DNA of 64,000 bases from Thomasclavelia ramosa DSM 1402 (GTDB lineage Bacteria > Bacillota_I > Bacilli_A > Erysipelotrichales > Coprobacillaceae): the NCBI RefSeq assembly GCF_014131695.1, contig NZ_CP036346.1:2666001-2730000 (forward strand). The letters run 5' to 3'. Positions 1 through 7,791 of the stretch are shown piece after piece. The notes beneath the pieces are model-generated. The model was not told the origin of the DNA and searched no databases. It saw nothing but the letters and a program-made list of their open reading frames with translations. The position numbers were made by a program, and so were the translations under genes. Numbering within the stretch: the first letter of the stretch is position 1; every line of letters starts with the position of its first letter.

Positions 1-46
1 TTGCATCATCGAGTATTTCGTTATGACAGCATGGACAAGTCTTCAT
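1..46 (-). CDS. Partial zinc-ribbon protein, N-terminus only
   Basis: The first 15 codons of a minus-strand gene run off the left edge. The peptide begins MKTCPCCHNEILDD. The Cys-Pro-Cys-Cys cluster resembles half of a zinc ribbon. The start is supported by an AAGGAG ribosome binding site about 10 bases upstream. It follows the PTS gene after an 18-base gap on the same strand, so the two may be cotranscribed. Function cannot be inferred from this fragment. Confidence 0.55.
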   Translation of the reverse strand, partial: MKTCPCCHNEILDDA

Positions 47-64
47 CTTAATTTCTCCTTTTCA

Positions 65-1378
65 TTAAACAGCTACTTCAGTAGCTTTCTGCTCTTCTAA
101 TTTTTTTATTTCGTTCTTTTCATATGCTTTCCAGAACGGATACATGATAACCATACCGATTGCAAAGTTAATAAATACTAATAATACTGCACCAATTGAT
201 CCGGCAGTTGCCAAATATGCTAAAATTGGCGAAGGTGTTGCCCACGGAATGCTTATAACAAATCTTCCTACGAAACCAATTGAGGTTAACAAATAACTTA
301 CTGCAGCAGTAATAGTATGAATTAACACAAATGGAATTGCTAAGAAAGGATTTAATACAATAGGTAACCCAAACATCAAAGGTTCCACAATACAGAAAAT
401 CATTGATGGTGTTGATAACACAGCTAGTGGTTTTAATTGTGGTAACTTTTTAGAACTCATATACATGTAGATTAAGATCGGCCAACAAGTAGATACATAT
501 TGGAATAATCTATTTAATTGATCAATCCATATATGAGGTGCTGCTAAACCAGCTGTATATGCTTCTGTATTTTCAATCATCCAAGTTTGTAACATTGGAG
601 AGATAACTGTCCCCACAATATTATCACCATGAATACCACATACCCAACATAATGAGGCAAAGAAATATGCAAAACAGAAAACAAAGATGTTATCCGCACC
701 GGAAAGAACTGGTAATAAAATATTTGTGATTACTGCAGGAATGTCGAATCCCATAATAGTACGAATTGACCAACAAATTAAAGCAACAAATAAATATGGC
801 ACAATAGATGAAAAACTATCTGAAATTGCCGGTGGTACACTACTTGGTAATTTGATCATAATGTTATATTTGTAACATAAATGAATAACATTTACAGATA
901 TCGCCATCGCAATAATAGCAGTAACAATCCCCGCACTACCCCAATATGTAATTTCTAATGCATTTACACCTTCAGAAGTTGCTGCGATACCGTTATAGTT
1001 TAATAAAATGAACGCAAATAACGCTCCTACAGCACCAGTAGTTTTATTAATATCCTTAATATCAGCATATTCAGCTCCCATTGCCACACACATATAAATT
1101 GCCATGATATTCATTGACAAACTATTAATTAATGACAATTGGTCAATATATGGTGTTAAAAACGGTAATAATGCTTTTTCTGTAATATTTCCATCAGCTC
1201 CAAATAAACAAATAACCAAAAAGATTGATCCAACCATTGTAACACCAATTGACGAAACCATTCCTCTTTGTAAACCTTGAATAAATGGAATTTGACCAAA
1301 TTTGATTAACGGACTGGAAATTTTATCCATAGGTCCCATAATCTTATCTACAAAAGAATTTTTTTCCTTTTTAGACAT
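65..1378 (-). CDS. PTS lactose/cellobiose-family EIIC permease (CelB-like)
   Basis: This 437-residue integral membrane protein has the layout of the lactose/cellobiose EIIC family: a short charged N-terminus followed by about ten hydrophobic segments. Family-like stretches include WGSAGIVTAIIAMAIS, the FWVCGIHGDN-like segment LCWVCGIHGDN and the EPLMFGLPIVLNP segment that lines the sugar site. EIIC translocates and phosphorylates a beta-glucoside or N,N'-diacetylchitobiose-type sugar using phosphate from EIIB, but neither EIIA nor EIIB is in the window. A strong GGAGGAGAG site precedes the ATG. A cre-like site sits just upstream, consistent with catabolite repression. The exact sugar is unknown. 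Confidence 0.9.
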   Translation of the reverse strand: MSKKEKNSFVDKIMGPMDKISSPLIKFGQIPFIQGLQRGMVSSIGVTMVGSIFLVICLFGADGNITEKALLPFLTPYIDQLSLINSLSMNIMAIYMCVAMGAEYADIKDINKTTGAVGALFAFILLNYNGIAATSEGVNALEITYWGSAGIVTAIIAMAISVNVIHLCYKYNIMIKLPSSVPPAISDSFSSIVPYLFVALICWSIRTIMGFDIPAVITNILLPVLSGADNIFVFCFAYFFASLCWVCGIHGDNIVGTVISPMLQTWMIENTEAYTAGLAAPHIWIDQLNRLFQYVSTCWPILIYMYMSSKKLPQLKPLAVLSTPSMIFCIVEPLMFGLPIVLNPFLAIPFVLIHTITAAVSYLLTSIGFVGRFVISIPWATPSPILAYLATAGSIGAVLLVFINFAIGMVIMYPFWKAYEKNEIKKLEEQKATEVAV

Positions 1379-1404
1379 GATACTCTCCTCCTCTTCAATC
1401 GAAA

Positions 1405-1418
1405 AATAAGCGCTTTCT
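1405..1418 (-). promoter_or_regulatory. Candidate cre (CcpA) site upstream of the PTS permease
   Basis: The minus-strand sequence AGAAAGCGCTTATT matches most positions of the cre consensus TGWAANCGNTNWCA, including the central GCGC. It lies about 27-40 bases upstream of the EIIC start codon, between promoter and gene. CcpA control of sugar PTS genes is common in Firmicutes. Binding here is inferred. Confidence 0.5.
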
Positions 1419-1625
1419 TTTTTCTAAAATCATTATAGATTTTAATGTCTATTTTATCAATTTTTCTAAACGAGCTTATATGTGCCGTTTTATTACATGT
1501 CTATATTCACTCTTATTTATGAAAAAACTGTAACACACCAATTGCTCATCTTATTGGTAATATTACAGTTTTATAATCATTTATATTTTTTAATTTTGTA
1601 ATAATCTTTTTATAACTTTTTTCTT

Positions 1626-1924
1626 TACCAAACAACGTACTAGTTTATAAAACAAACTCTTTGACACTTACCTTTGATAACATCGCAATTTCTCCGGGAA
1701 ATAAGTACTGAGAAAAAATAGAAGATGCTCACAAAGGTATTTCTTGATCAACTTCTTTAAAACAGACTAAATGGTTTGCTGAAAGATACAAAAACGTAGA
1801 TGATAGATGCAGTATATTAGTAAAAGCAAAGATCAATAAAAAATATATACTAGCATCTTTTGAGGACAAAGATGAAGTAGTAATTGACTACAAAAGATTT
1901 TTTGATTTAGAATTCTTAAAATAA
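1626..1924 (+). pseudogene. Decayed ORF with two in-frame TGA codons
   Basis: One plus-strand frame reads as protein-like sequence (FDNIAISPGNKY, stop, EKIEDAHKGIS, stop, then about 58 residues ending DYKRFFDLEFLK). It is interrupted by TGA at 1709-1711 and 1745-1747. The last segment (VKAKINKKYILASFEDKDE) is vaguely reminiscent of DUF2442 proteins, but this is weak. No start codon or ribosome binding site was found. Both TGAs sit where Trp could be read, but genes nearby use TGG for Trp, so decay is more likely than recoding. Confidence 0.35.
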
Positions 1925-2071
1925 ACAGTATAAAAAATAATTGTTATAATATTTAGGAAAATAAGTATCCGTCCCAAAGTTCTCATTTCTCAATCATGTA
2001 TAGAAGGACATGTAGATGAATAAAGAAATACGCGATGTTCTTTATTCATCTTACCAGAGAAGTTTATATAC

Positions 2072-2125
2072 AAAAAGCCTGTTAACTGAAGTGAACTAAA
2101 AAACACTTTAGTTAACAGGTTTTTA
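2072..2125. terminator. Bidirectional terminator hairpin
   Basis: AAAAGCCTGTTAACT pairs with AGTTAACAGGTTTTT around a loop, with T-runs on both strands. It lies immediately downstream of the secreted-protein gene that ends at 2129 on the minus strand. Confidence 0.75.
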
Positions 2126-2128
2126 TTC

Positions 2129-2725
2129 TTATAAATTAAAGTTTACTGTAAAAGATTTGTTTGATACAACTCCTGAAGGAGTTATGACTCTTCCCTTTGC
2201 AATAATGCTATATGTTTTATTAGAATTCTTAAATGACCCAGTATGACTACTCATTTCAAAGAAGTTTTTAGTATTTACCTTAGTAACAGTTACCCCTGGT
2301 TTATAGCTTGTATCAAATTTACTACCACTATATTTATATTTTAATATCATTTTATTATTTCCGTTATAAAATGATAAAGTTCTACTTCCTGAAGTTGAAC
2401 GAAAATATGTTTCGATATTTACATTAATAGTTTCACTATCAACTGTAATATTGACTATTAATTCATTTTCTAGTTCGTTTAAGTCATAATTTAATAAATG
2501 TTTAACATAATCATCATAAGACTTGAAAGTATCCGTAATTTCTGAGTTAATAAACTCTTCCTCAGATAAAATGTAATAATTGGAATTATAAATTTCATTA
2601 ATATGGTCAATCCGTCTTATTAATAAGTCTAACTCAGTTTCATTATCAAAAGCTTTTGTCGGAACTATATTAATTAACATTATCATTGATAGTGTTAAAA
2701 GGAATGTAAACATTATTTTTCTCAT
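2129..2725 (-). CDS. Predicted secreted protein of unknown function
   Basis: The ATG at 2725 is preferred over an upstream TTG because CGGAG precedes it by 7 bases. It gives 198 residues starting MRKIMFTFLLTLSMIMLIN, a typical signal peptide with likely cleavage near PTKA. The mature part is acidic at first, then beta-rich (TINVNIETYFRS, KMILKYKYSGSK, KSFTVNFNL). No catalytic motif or known domain was recognised. It is the last gene of a three-gene cluster; its start overlaps the stop of the winged-helix regulator by a few bases, which implies translational coupling. It could be a surface or secreted effector controlled by that regulator. Confidence 0.75.
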   Translation of the reverse strand: MRKIMFTFLLTLSMIMLINIVPTKAFDNETELDLLIRRIDHINEIYNSNYYILSEEEFINSEITDTFKSYDDYVKHLLNYDLNELENELIVNITVDSETINVNIETYFRSTSGSRTLSFYNGNNKMILKYKYSGSKFDTSYKPGVTVTKVNTKNFFEMSSHTGSFKNSNKTYSIIAKGRVITPSGVVSNKSFTVNFNL

Positions 2726-2726
2726 T

Positions 2727-3023
2727 TTATTTCTCCGTTTCTTCAATAATTTTTTTTAAAAATTTAATGTACTCCTTAAATTCCTTTTGCCCATATTCTG
2801 TCAAATTGTAAGTTGTTTTTGGTTTATTGTTGACAAATTCTTTTTTTACATCTATAAAACCAGCAGAAACTAGTTTTTTAGTATGTGTTGCTATATTACC
2901 ATCACTACAATTGCAAAGCTCTCGTAGCTGATTATAAGTCAAATTAGATTTTGATAATCCTGCAACCATTTTTAGCCTAATATTTGATTCAAAAATTTTA
3001 AAGGTTTCTCTTCCTTTTATCAT
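2727..3023 (-). CDS. Winged-helix transcriptional regulator (HTH_27/ArsR-MarR-like)
   Basis: This 98-residue single-domain protein shows a winged-helix fold pattern: IRLKMVAGLSKSNLTYNQLRELCNCSDGNI, a recognition helix (NIATHTKKLVSAGFI) and a wing (VKKEFVNNKPKTTYNLTEYG). This is typical of the PF13601 family. The N-terminus overlaps the 3' end of the membrane-protein gene by 26 bases, and an AGAGGG site precedes the ATG. Such regulators are often paired with a membrane protein and control their own cluster. The ligand is unknown. Confidence 0.8.
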   Translation of the reverse strand: MIKGRETFKIFESNIRLKMVAGLSKSNLTYNQLRELCNCSDGNIATHTKKLVSAGFIDVKKEFVNNKPKTTYNLTEYGQKEFKEYIKFLKKIIEETEK

Positions 3024-3699
3024 CCGTATCCCTCTTTAGAAAAATAATAGTAAATAACATAATAATGGCTACAAGTCCATATGTATCAAAATCATAAAAT
3101 ATATTCATAAAAACACCAAAAGAATTAGAAATAGCTCTTGAACTATAAATGTAAGCCTTAAGAATAAAAGATACAACAATATAACATATAAACAATAAAG
3201 TTATAATCATTGTTCTCTTGTTTCTAAAGTAGGAATAAATATAAAATAATTCAATTAAAACTATAATATAGGACAAAGAAATAGTTTGATAAAAAGATAT
3301 CATTGCATCAGTGTTTAGATAGTTTGTTAATATCGGGATAATTATTTCTATGGAAAACAAAATAGGGAAAATAATCCATAATTTCAAAAACCTACGCTCT
3401 TTTACCGATAGTTCTTTTAAACATATTGTTTTCCAAATATATAAATTTATGCATATATTAAATAATACTTTTCCCCCATTATACAAATTGTAGAAATATT
3501 TGTAGTTATAAAAACCAAATTTAAAGTTTAAGATATCGATTACATATATAAGTAACATCATTGAAGAATAACATATAAGCCATTTACAAAACACACTAAT
3601 TATTCCACGATATGGTGAATACTCCGTTGTAATATACTCTGTATCTTTAATAGCCTGATTTATTATTTTTAATTTATTAATATCGTTATTTTTGCTCAT
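2998..3699 (-). CDS. Predicted polytopic membrane protein, partner of the winged-helix regulator
   Basis: This 233-residue protein has about six hydrophobic segments (for example WLICYSSMMLLIYVIDIL, LWIIFPILFSIEIIIPIL, SYIIVLIELFYIYSYF, MIITLLFICYIVVSFIL and LVAIIMLFTIIFL). It has a charged N-terminus and a Lys/Arg-rich tail. No transporter signature was recognised. It is the first gene of the cluster, and its 3' end overlaps the regulator. Membrane protein plus HTH_27 pairs are common in low-GC Firmicutes and may sense membrane stress, but the function is not known. Confidence 0.75.
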   Translation of the reverse strand: MSKNNDINKLKIINQAIKDTEYITTEYSPYRGIISVFCKWLICYSSMMLLIYVIDILNFKFGFYNYKYFYNLYNGGKVLFNICINLYIWKTICLKELSVKERRFLKLWIIFPILFSIEIIIPILTNYLNTDAMISFYQTISLSYIIVLIELFYIYSYFRNKRTMIITLLFICYIVVSFILKAYIYSSRAISNSFGVFMNIFYDFDTYGLVAIIMLFTIIFLKRDTDDKRKRNL

Positions 3700-3759
3700 T
3701 AGTATAACCTCGATTATATATAAGGATATTATAACTTATTTTATATAAATCTACAATTT

Positions 3760-3795
3760 AAAGCTAAACTGCCCCCATATAACAGTTTAGCTCTT
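3760..3795. terminator. Terminator hairpin
   Basis: AAAGCTAAACTG pairs with CAGTTTAGCT across an 11-base loop; the plus-strand side is followed by CTTTATTTT. It lies between the 3699 promoter region and the 3' end of the gene ending at 3852, and may terminate that minus-strand gene. Confidence 0.55.
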
Positions 3796-3851
3796 TATTT
3801 TGTATCATATCTATTTACTATTTAGATAGTTATATAGTAGATGATTTAAAA

Positions 3852-4592
3852 TTATAGTCTTTGGGAAATTAATACATTATAAGGAACGATGGCTCCCGAC
3901 TGTTGTGCTAGATACATCGCATTTACTGCAATACCTTCCATTCCATTATAATCACCACTTGCATAATCATAATAATCTGAGATATTAACTAATTTACTAC
4001 TAGAAGTCGGTTTGCTATAGTTAAAACTATGAAGTGCATAATAACAATCCTTTGATGCAGTTCCTCCAGTATTTGTGAAAATGTCACTTCCATTTGTCTT
4101 AGAACCATTTGCTATTTTAACAAATACACTGTGAGACTTAACTCTACTGCCGTTAGTTGGACTATATGTGGAGTTTTTGTTTGTATTTACAGTAGCATGT
4201 ATTAGTAATTCAGAGGCTAATTTATAATTTTTATTGCTAAAATAACCAATTACTGCAGCAACAGCGGTATTAGGCTGATTTGCTCTAGTTGTATTTTGAA
4301 TAAAAGCCATGTACTCTTTTTTTATTTTCTCTAAACCGCTTATTAAATCTTTAATCTTATTAATTTCGGTCAGATTTTTATTTTGTGTCTCAATTACAAG
4401 TATTTCTTGATACTCATTAGTCAATTTGTCTAACTCTGCAATAATATCTATATGTTCTGATTCTATTTGTTGCTCTAATAATTCATAAGTTTTTTCTTCT
4501 TGATTAATTGATTGTGCATAAACATTAGTTTGCAGCAGGCACATACAAGTAACAACACTAATACATCGGATGAGCTTAATTTTATTTTTCAT
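3852..4592 (-). CDS. Predicted secreted protein with N-terminal coiled coil, function unknown
   Basis: This 246-residue protein begins with a signal peptide (IRCISVVTCMCLLQTNVYA, cleavage likely after VYA). A Glu/Lys-rich helical region follows (about residues 30-95, probable coiled coil), then a Ser/Thr/Asn/Gly-rich C-terminal domain with NGSRVKSHSVFVKIANGSK and YYALHSFNYSKP. AGGAAG precedes the ATG. No known family was recognised. Its neighbours are other small exported proteins, so this looks like an accessory surface/secretion cluster. Confidence 0.75.
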   Translation of the reverse strand: MKNKIKLIRCISVVTCMCLLQTNVYAQSINQEEKTYELLEQQIESEHIDIIAELDKLTNEYQEILVIETQNKNLTEINKIKDLISGLEKIKKEYMAFIQNTTRANQPNTAVAAVIGYFSNKNYKLASELLIHATVNTNKNSTYSPTNGSRVKSHSVFVKIANGSKTNGSDIFTNTGGTASKDCYYALHSFNYSKPTSSSKLVNISDYYDYASGDYNGMEGIAVNAMYLAQQSGAIVPYNVLISQRL

Positions 4593-4666
4593 ATTCTTCC
4601 TTCTTTCTATAAATATTACCTAAAAATATATAGATTTTGAATATTCTTTCTTATAAATTATAATGG

Positions 4667-5095
4667 TTATGATAAAGATTGAATAATGTATAGCCTTGTC
4701 TTATTTTTGTTAATAATTACTAACAATTTATCGGAATTATTTTTTTCAATGTATTTCCAATAATAATCATTTTTGAAATCTGGATATTGATTTGTATTAA
4801 TTTTCAAGTTAACTAAGTATTCCTTAAATAATGCTTCAAAATCAGTATTTTTGTTAGAAGACAAATTGTTTGGAAGTTTACTTGTTTTTTCTAACTCAAA
4901 AATTTCATAAATAGTTCCGTCTCCCTGAAATCCGATTTCTGTTTTTTTCTCATATAGTGATTTCAAGTTAGAAGATAGTTCAATGTTCCAATTATTAATG
5001 TATTTTCTCGCATTTGAATTATGGACATAATAAAAATATGAGATTCCCAGAAATAGAAATAAAATAATAAATATAGATATGATAACCTTTTTCAT
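4667..5095 (-). CDS. Small membrane-anchored extracytoplasmic protein
   Basis: This 142-residue protein has one N-terminal hydrophobic segment (VIISIFIILFLFLGISYFYY), which could be an uncleaved anchor or a signal peptide. It is followed by a polar domain rich in Asn, Lys and aromatic residues. GGGGAGAG precedes the ATG. The gene lies 75 bases upstream of the secreted-protein gene that starts at 4592 on the same strand, so they may share a transcript. No known domain was recognised. Confidence 0.7.
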   Translation of the reverse strand: MKKVIISIFIILFLFLGISYFYYVHNSNARKYINNWNIELSSNLKSLYEKKTEIGFQGDGTIYEIFELEKTSKLPNNLSSNKNTDFEALFKEYLVNLKINTNQYPDFKNDYYWKYIEKNNSDKLLVIINKNKTRLYIIQSLS

Positions 5096-5128
5096 TTCTT
5101 CTCTCCCCTTTCTAATTTAAGTATATCA

Positions 5129-5155
5129 AAAGTACTTTTTATTAACAAGTACTTT
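5129..5155. promoter_or_regulatory. Palindromic operator candidate
   Basis: AAAGTACTT and AAGTACTTT form a perfect 9-bp inverted repeat separated by 9 bases. It ends 34 bases upstream of the 142-residue gene's start codon, in promoter position. The regulator is unknown. The remainder of 5156-5312 is A/T-rich and holds no gene that I can see. Confidence 0.45.
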
Positions 5156-5312
5156 GTAATATTGAGAATTATAAAGGCAAATAATTTTTATGAAAAAGTA
5201 ATGATAAAAAATTTTTTATTGACGATTTAACATTAATATTGATGAAAACAATTTAACACAAAAATAGACCTATATATTAAATAAAAATTTCTCATTTATA
5301 CCTCTTTTTTAA

Positions 5313-5840
5313 TTAACAATACCATTTAACTTTAACTGGATTATTTTCATTATCTATTGCTATCAGTTGCAGTGATTTTAATACTTTTTTAAACTCTTCT
5401 TTAGCAAGCTGATCATATATTTCTTTATTTTCACATAAGCCAGCTTGATGATACACTATTGCTGCCACAGCATAAAAAGTATAACCTAGAGCATTTGTTG
5501 GTGAATCTTTTGTTGCACATGCAATTAAAATTGCTCGCACAATTGCCAAAGGTACAATTGTCTCCTCAACATCTTTGATAAGCTCCTTAGCTTCTTTTAA
5601 AAGCATTCTTTGTTCTTTTTTTGTTTTAGTACCAGCTAAATATTTTCTAGTTTCACAAATAATATGTTTTAACCTTGCATCATCAGGATATTTATCTTGA
5701 TAAATACTTAATAAATTTTGTTCCACGTAATTCAAACTCCAATTTGCTAATGTTTCAGCACTTTGACTCTCAATTAAAGCCATTAATACAACCACCGTAG
5801 GATCATCTATATCGCCTAACATTCTTTTTAATTTTACCAT
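5313..5840 (-). CDS. Imm5-like putative immunity protein
   Basis: This 175-residue, mostly helical protein resembles the Imm-5-like putative immunity family. It opens with a sequence predicting helix-rich repeats (LANWSLNYVEQNLLSIYQDKYPDDARLKHII), in which the family's W...D/N-Y...P/Q...Y-P-D-D-x-R pattern is visible. An Ala/Ile-rich helical half follows. AAGGAG lies 6-8 bases upstream of the ATG. It is monocistronic. No cognate polymorphic toxin is next to it, so this may be an orphan immunity gene or a protein with another role. It lies just outside the rpsI-integrated element. Confidence 0.6.
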   Translation of the reverse strand: MVKLKRMLGDIDDPTVVVLMALIESQSAETLANWSLNYVEQNLLSIYQDKYPDDARLKHIICETRKYLAGTKTKKEQRMLLKEAKELIKDVEETIVPLAIVRAILIACATKDSPTNALGYTFYAVAAIVYHQAGLCENKEIYDQLAKEEFKKVLKSLQLIAIDNENNPVKVKWYC

Positions 5841-5956
5841 AAAATTATCTCCTTCTTAAATCTATTGCTTCGATAACAATATTATACCCATATCAACTTC
5901 TCCAAGCGATTAAATTGTTATTAATCCTACTTCTGTTTAGTTACTTATAAAAAGAA

Positions 5957-5982
5957 AAAATCCTTGAATAATCAAGGATTTT
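5957..5982. terminator. Terminator, probably the displaced native rpsI terminator
   Basis: AAAATCCTTGA pairs perfectly with TCAAGGATTTT around ATAA. On the minus strand it is followed by TTTTTTCTTTTT-like sequence. It lies 20 bases outside the left att repeat. If the 11-kb element were excised, this hairpin would fall directly downstream of the rpsI stop codon, where a ribosomal-protein operon terminator is expected. Confidence 0.75.
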
Positions 5983-6001
5983 ATAAACAACACATTTGAT
6001 A

Positions 6002-6019
6002 AAATTAACGTTTTGAGAA
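6002..6019. repeat. Left attachment site (att), 18-bp direct repeat
   Basis: AAATTAACGTTTTGAGAA is identical to 17087-17104, which forms the last codons, stop codon and flank of rpsI. On the minus strand this copy still encodes the rpsI tail Phe-Ser-Lys-Arg-stop (preceded by a Ser-Glu rather than Pro-Gln reading). It marks the left boundary of the element. The adjoining 6020-6184 has no gene but contains a CTTACTTGTTGCATTGC stretch resembling the integrase arm-site motif near the right end. Confidence 0.8.
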
Positions 6020-6184
6020 CTCCGAAACTTTATAAAATAAGTGTTTTAAAGTCTTTTTGTCGCTTACTTGTTGCATTGCTAAAACAAGTGAACACTATCT
6101 ATTAAAACAGATTTTTATAATCACAAATTTTTATTGTTGTTCATAAGTGATTTATTATTTAATATTATTAATTACTTCAATTAT

Positions 6185-6511
6185 TTATTTCAACTTTAGA
6201 TATGACGAACTAATTCTTGTTAAAAAATTAGTTTCTCTTTCCTCCTCAATACTTAACACTGTAAAATCAACTGGTAATCCACATTCCTTTTCTAAAATGG
6301 AACAAATAAAATTTAAATCGTGTATTATATTATCCGATCTCTCTGAATAAATAAGTAATATATCAATATCATTTGGAACTTTATTAACGTCTAATAATGA
6401 CCCAAACAAATAAACATAATTGAAATTTTCAAACAATGTAATATGTTGTTTAATTAATCTACTTATCTCTTTATTGCTTTTTAATCTCATATATGTATTT
6501 ATAAAAATCAT
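6185..6511 (-). CDS. MNT-type nucleotidyltransferase-domain protein
   Basis: This protein of about 100-108 residues has the minimal NTP-transferase signature: LFGSLLD followed 9-10 residues later by NDIDILLIY (the G-S...D-x-D metal-binding pattern). No HEPN partner is adjacent. The start overlaps the 3' end of the HNH gene by 41 bases (ATG at 6511); an internal ATG at 6490 is an alternative, and neither has a strong ribosome binding site, so coupled translation is likely. MntA-like proteins can AMPylate a toxin partner or act in defence. Here the coupling to an HNH protein suggests a two-component module. The third Asp of the classical triad is not obvious. Confidence 0.7.
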   Translation of the reverse strand: MIFINTYMRLKSNKEISRLIKQHITLFENFNYVYLFGSLLDVNKVPNDIDILLIYSERSDNIIHDLNFICSILEKECGLPVDFTVLSIEEERETNFLTRISSSYLKLK

Positions 6512-7622
6512 TCATAGTTAACAATGTTACTTTCATTTTTTCGGCAAGTTCATATGCTTGTTTGGAAATACAAGATTCCCCGTTCCAATTATGTAAATTA
6601 ACAATAACATCATTTTCTTCTGGCATTAGATTTAATAGTTCAACCTCACTCAAACAATATTCATATACAAAAACTAATTTGACACCATTCACATCAACTT
6701 CTCTTAAATTGTTGTACGTAAAAAATCTATAAAATACGTCTCTGGATTTCATATATTTTAATGCAAAGTTTAAACTTTCTAATCTAACCTTAGCATATTT
6801 ACAACAATCATAGTCAAAATATAATTGCCTCAATCTGGGGGTATCAAATAAATACAATTTACTTGATTCATCGTTCTCAATTAATTGAATATATGGATTA
6901 TCTATTCCCAAAACTATAGTTTCAAATTTACCATCAGCTGTTAATTTTGTTATTAAATCTTCTAAGGTTTCTGTAGATGGTAAAAGAAACTCTTCAATTG
7001 GCTTTATTCCAAACATAGAGTTAATTATTTTAGGAAAAAGAACCTGTCTATTCTTTTCATCTTCACCACGAGTGGTTTCAAATTCATCTATATGTAACAT
7101 AAATCTATGTATATATGCTAAATTTGAATATTCTTTTTTTGGATGACGTTGAATCAAGTCAAAATTTTTCTCAAACAGTTTTTTTATTTTTCTATTATTT
7201 ACTAATATTTTAAGTTCAAATTTATCCCATAATTTCTTATTATGACCTAAATAATAATTTTCATAAATTGTTTTATTTTCTAAAAGAAGTGGTGCTACTT
7301 CTTTCTTTAATTCATCAAAAGTTTCAAATTTTCTTTGAAAAAATCTATTAACCTCATTTTCTCTAATTTTCTTCCATTCTTTAACTTCATCAGCTGTAAA
7401 CAAAGAATTTTTATCGAAATCCTTATGACAATTAGGACACAAGATTATTAGATTTTCAAATGAATTATCAGCAGTTTCACAATAAGGAAGAATATGTGCC
7501 TTTTCAATTATATCTCCATCTTTTCTAAACAATTCTCTTTGACAGCTAGGATTCATGCATCTTCCTATTGATTCTGCATATAATTTTCTTTTAACATCTT
7601 CTGATATACTTTCTCTACTCAT
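6471..7622 (-). CDS. HNH endonuclease with large C-terminal domain
   Basis: The ATG at 7622 is chosen because AAAGGAG lies 10 bases upstream, giving 383 residues; an earlier ATG lies at 7643. The N-terminal 80 residues are an HNH nuclease with zinc knuckles: CMNPSC, EKAHILPY and LIILCPNCHKDF carry the Cys pairs and the catalytic His. The remaining 300 residues match no family I recognise. They contain a helical segment (KKLFEKNFDLIQRH...IHRFMLHIDEFE) and an alpha/beta C-terminal region (VIVNLHNWNGESCISKQAYELAEK) that could be a sensor or second effector. It lies in the left part of the rpsI element, coupled to a nucleotidyltransferase. A role in phage defence is inferred. Confidence 0.75.
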   Translation of the reverse strand: MSRESISEDVKRKLYAESIGRCMNPSCQRELFRKDGDIIEKAHILPYCETADNSFENLIILCPNCHKDFDKNSLFTADEVKEWKKIRENEVNRFFQRKFETFDELKKEVAPLLLENKTIYENYYLGHNKKLWDKFELKILVNNRKIKKLFEKNFDLIQRHPKKEYSNLAYIHRFMLHIDEFETTRGEDEKNRQVLFPKIINSMFGIKPIEEFLLPSTETLEDLITKLTADGKFETIVLGIDNPYIQLIENDESSKLYLFDTPRLRQLYFDYDCCKYAKVRLESLNFALKYMKSRDVFYRFFTYNNLREVDVNGVKLVFVYEYCLSEVELLNLMPEENDVIVNLHNWNGESCISKQAYELAEKMKVTLLTMNDFYKYIYEIKKQ

Positions 7623-7710
7623 CGTATAATTGCTCCTTTCCATAGTTCATCTTAAATGAGAGAGATTATACTCCTATTCATAAAAAGAAGTATCTAATCT
7701 TCTCATGACA

Positions 7711-7728
7711 ACATTTACGTTTTGACAA
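7711..7728. repeat. Degenerate att-like repeat (internal copy 1)
   Basis: ACATTTACGTTTTGACAA matches the 18-bp att core at 15 of 18 positions. As at the left end, it is followed by a GATAAAACAAG / TTTTTAAAG / TTTTG series at similar spacing. It separates the HNH/nucleotidyltransferase cassette from the DUF1016 cassette. Confidence 0.6.
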
Positions 7729-7791
7729 CTGTAAAATACGATAAAACAAGATTTTTAAAGTGGTTTTGTTACATTATCAAAACAAAATAAT

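Noticed and set aside
1709-1747. Possible TGA-to-Trp recoding or selenocysteine in the degraded frame
   Set aside because: All recognised genes here use TGG for Trp, and no SECIS-like element or start codon was seen; decay is simpler.
6185-7622. Classical HEPN-MNT toxin-antitoxin
   Set aside because: The partner of the nucleotidyltransferase is an HNH protein with no HEPN R-x4-6-H motif seen, so the standard label does not fit.
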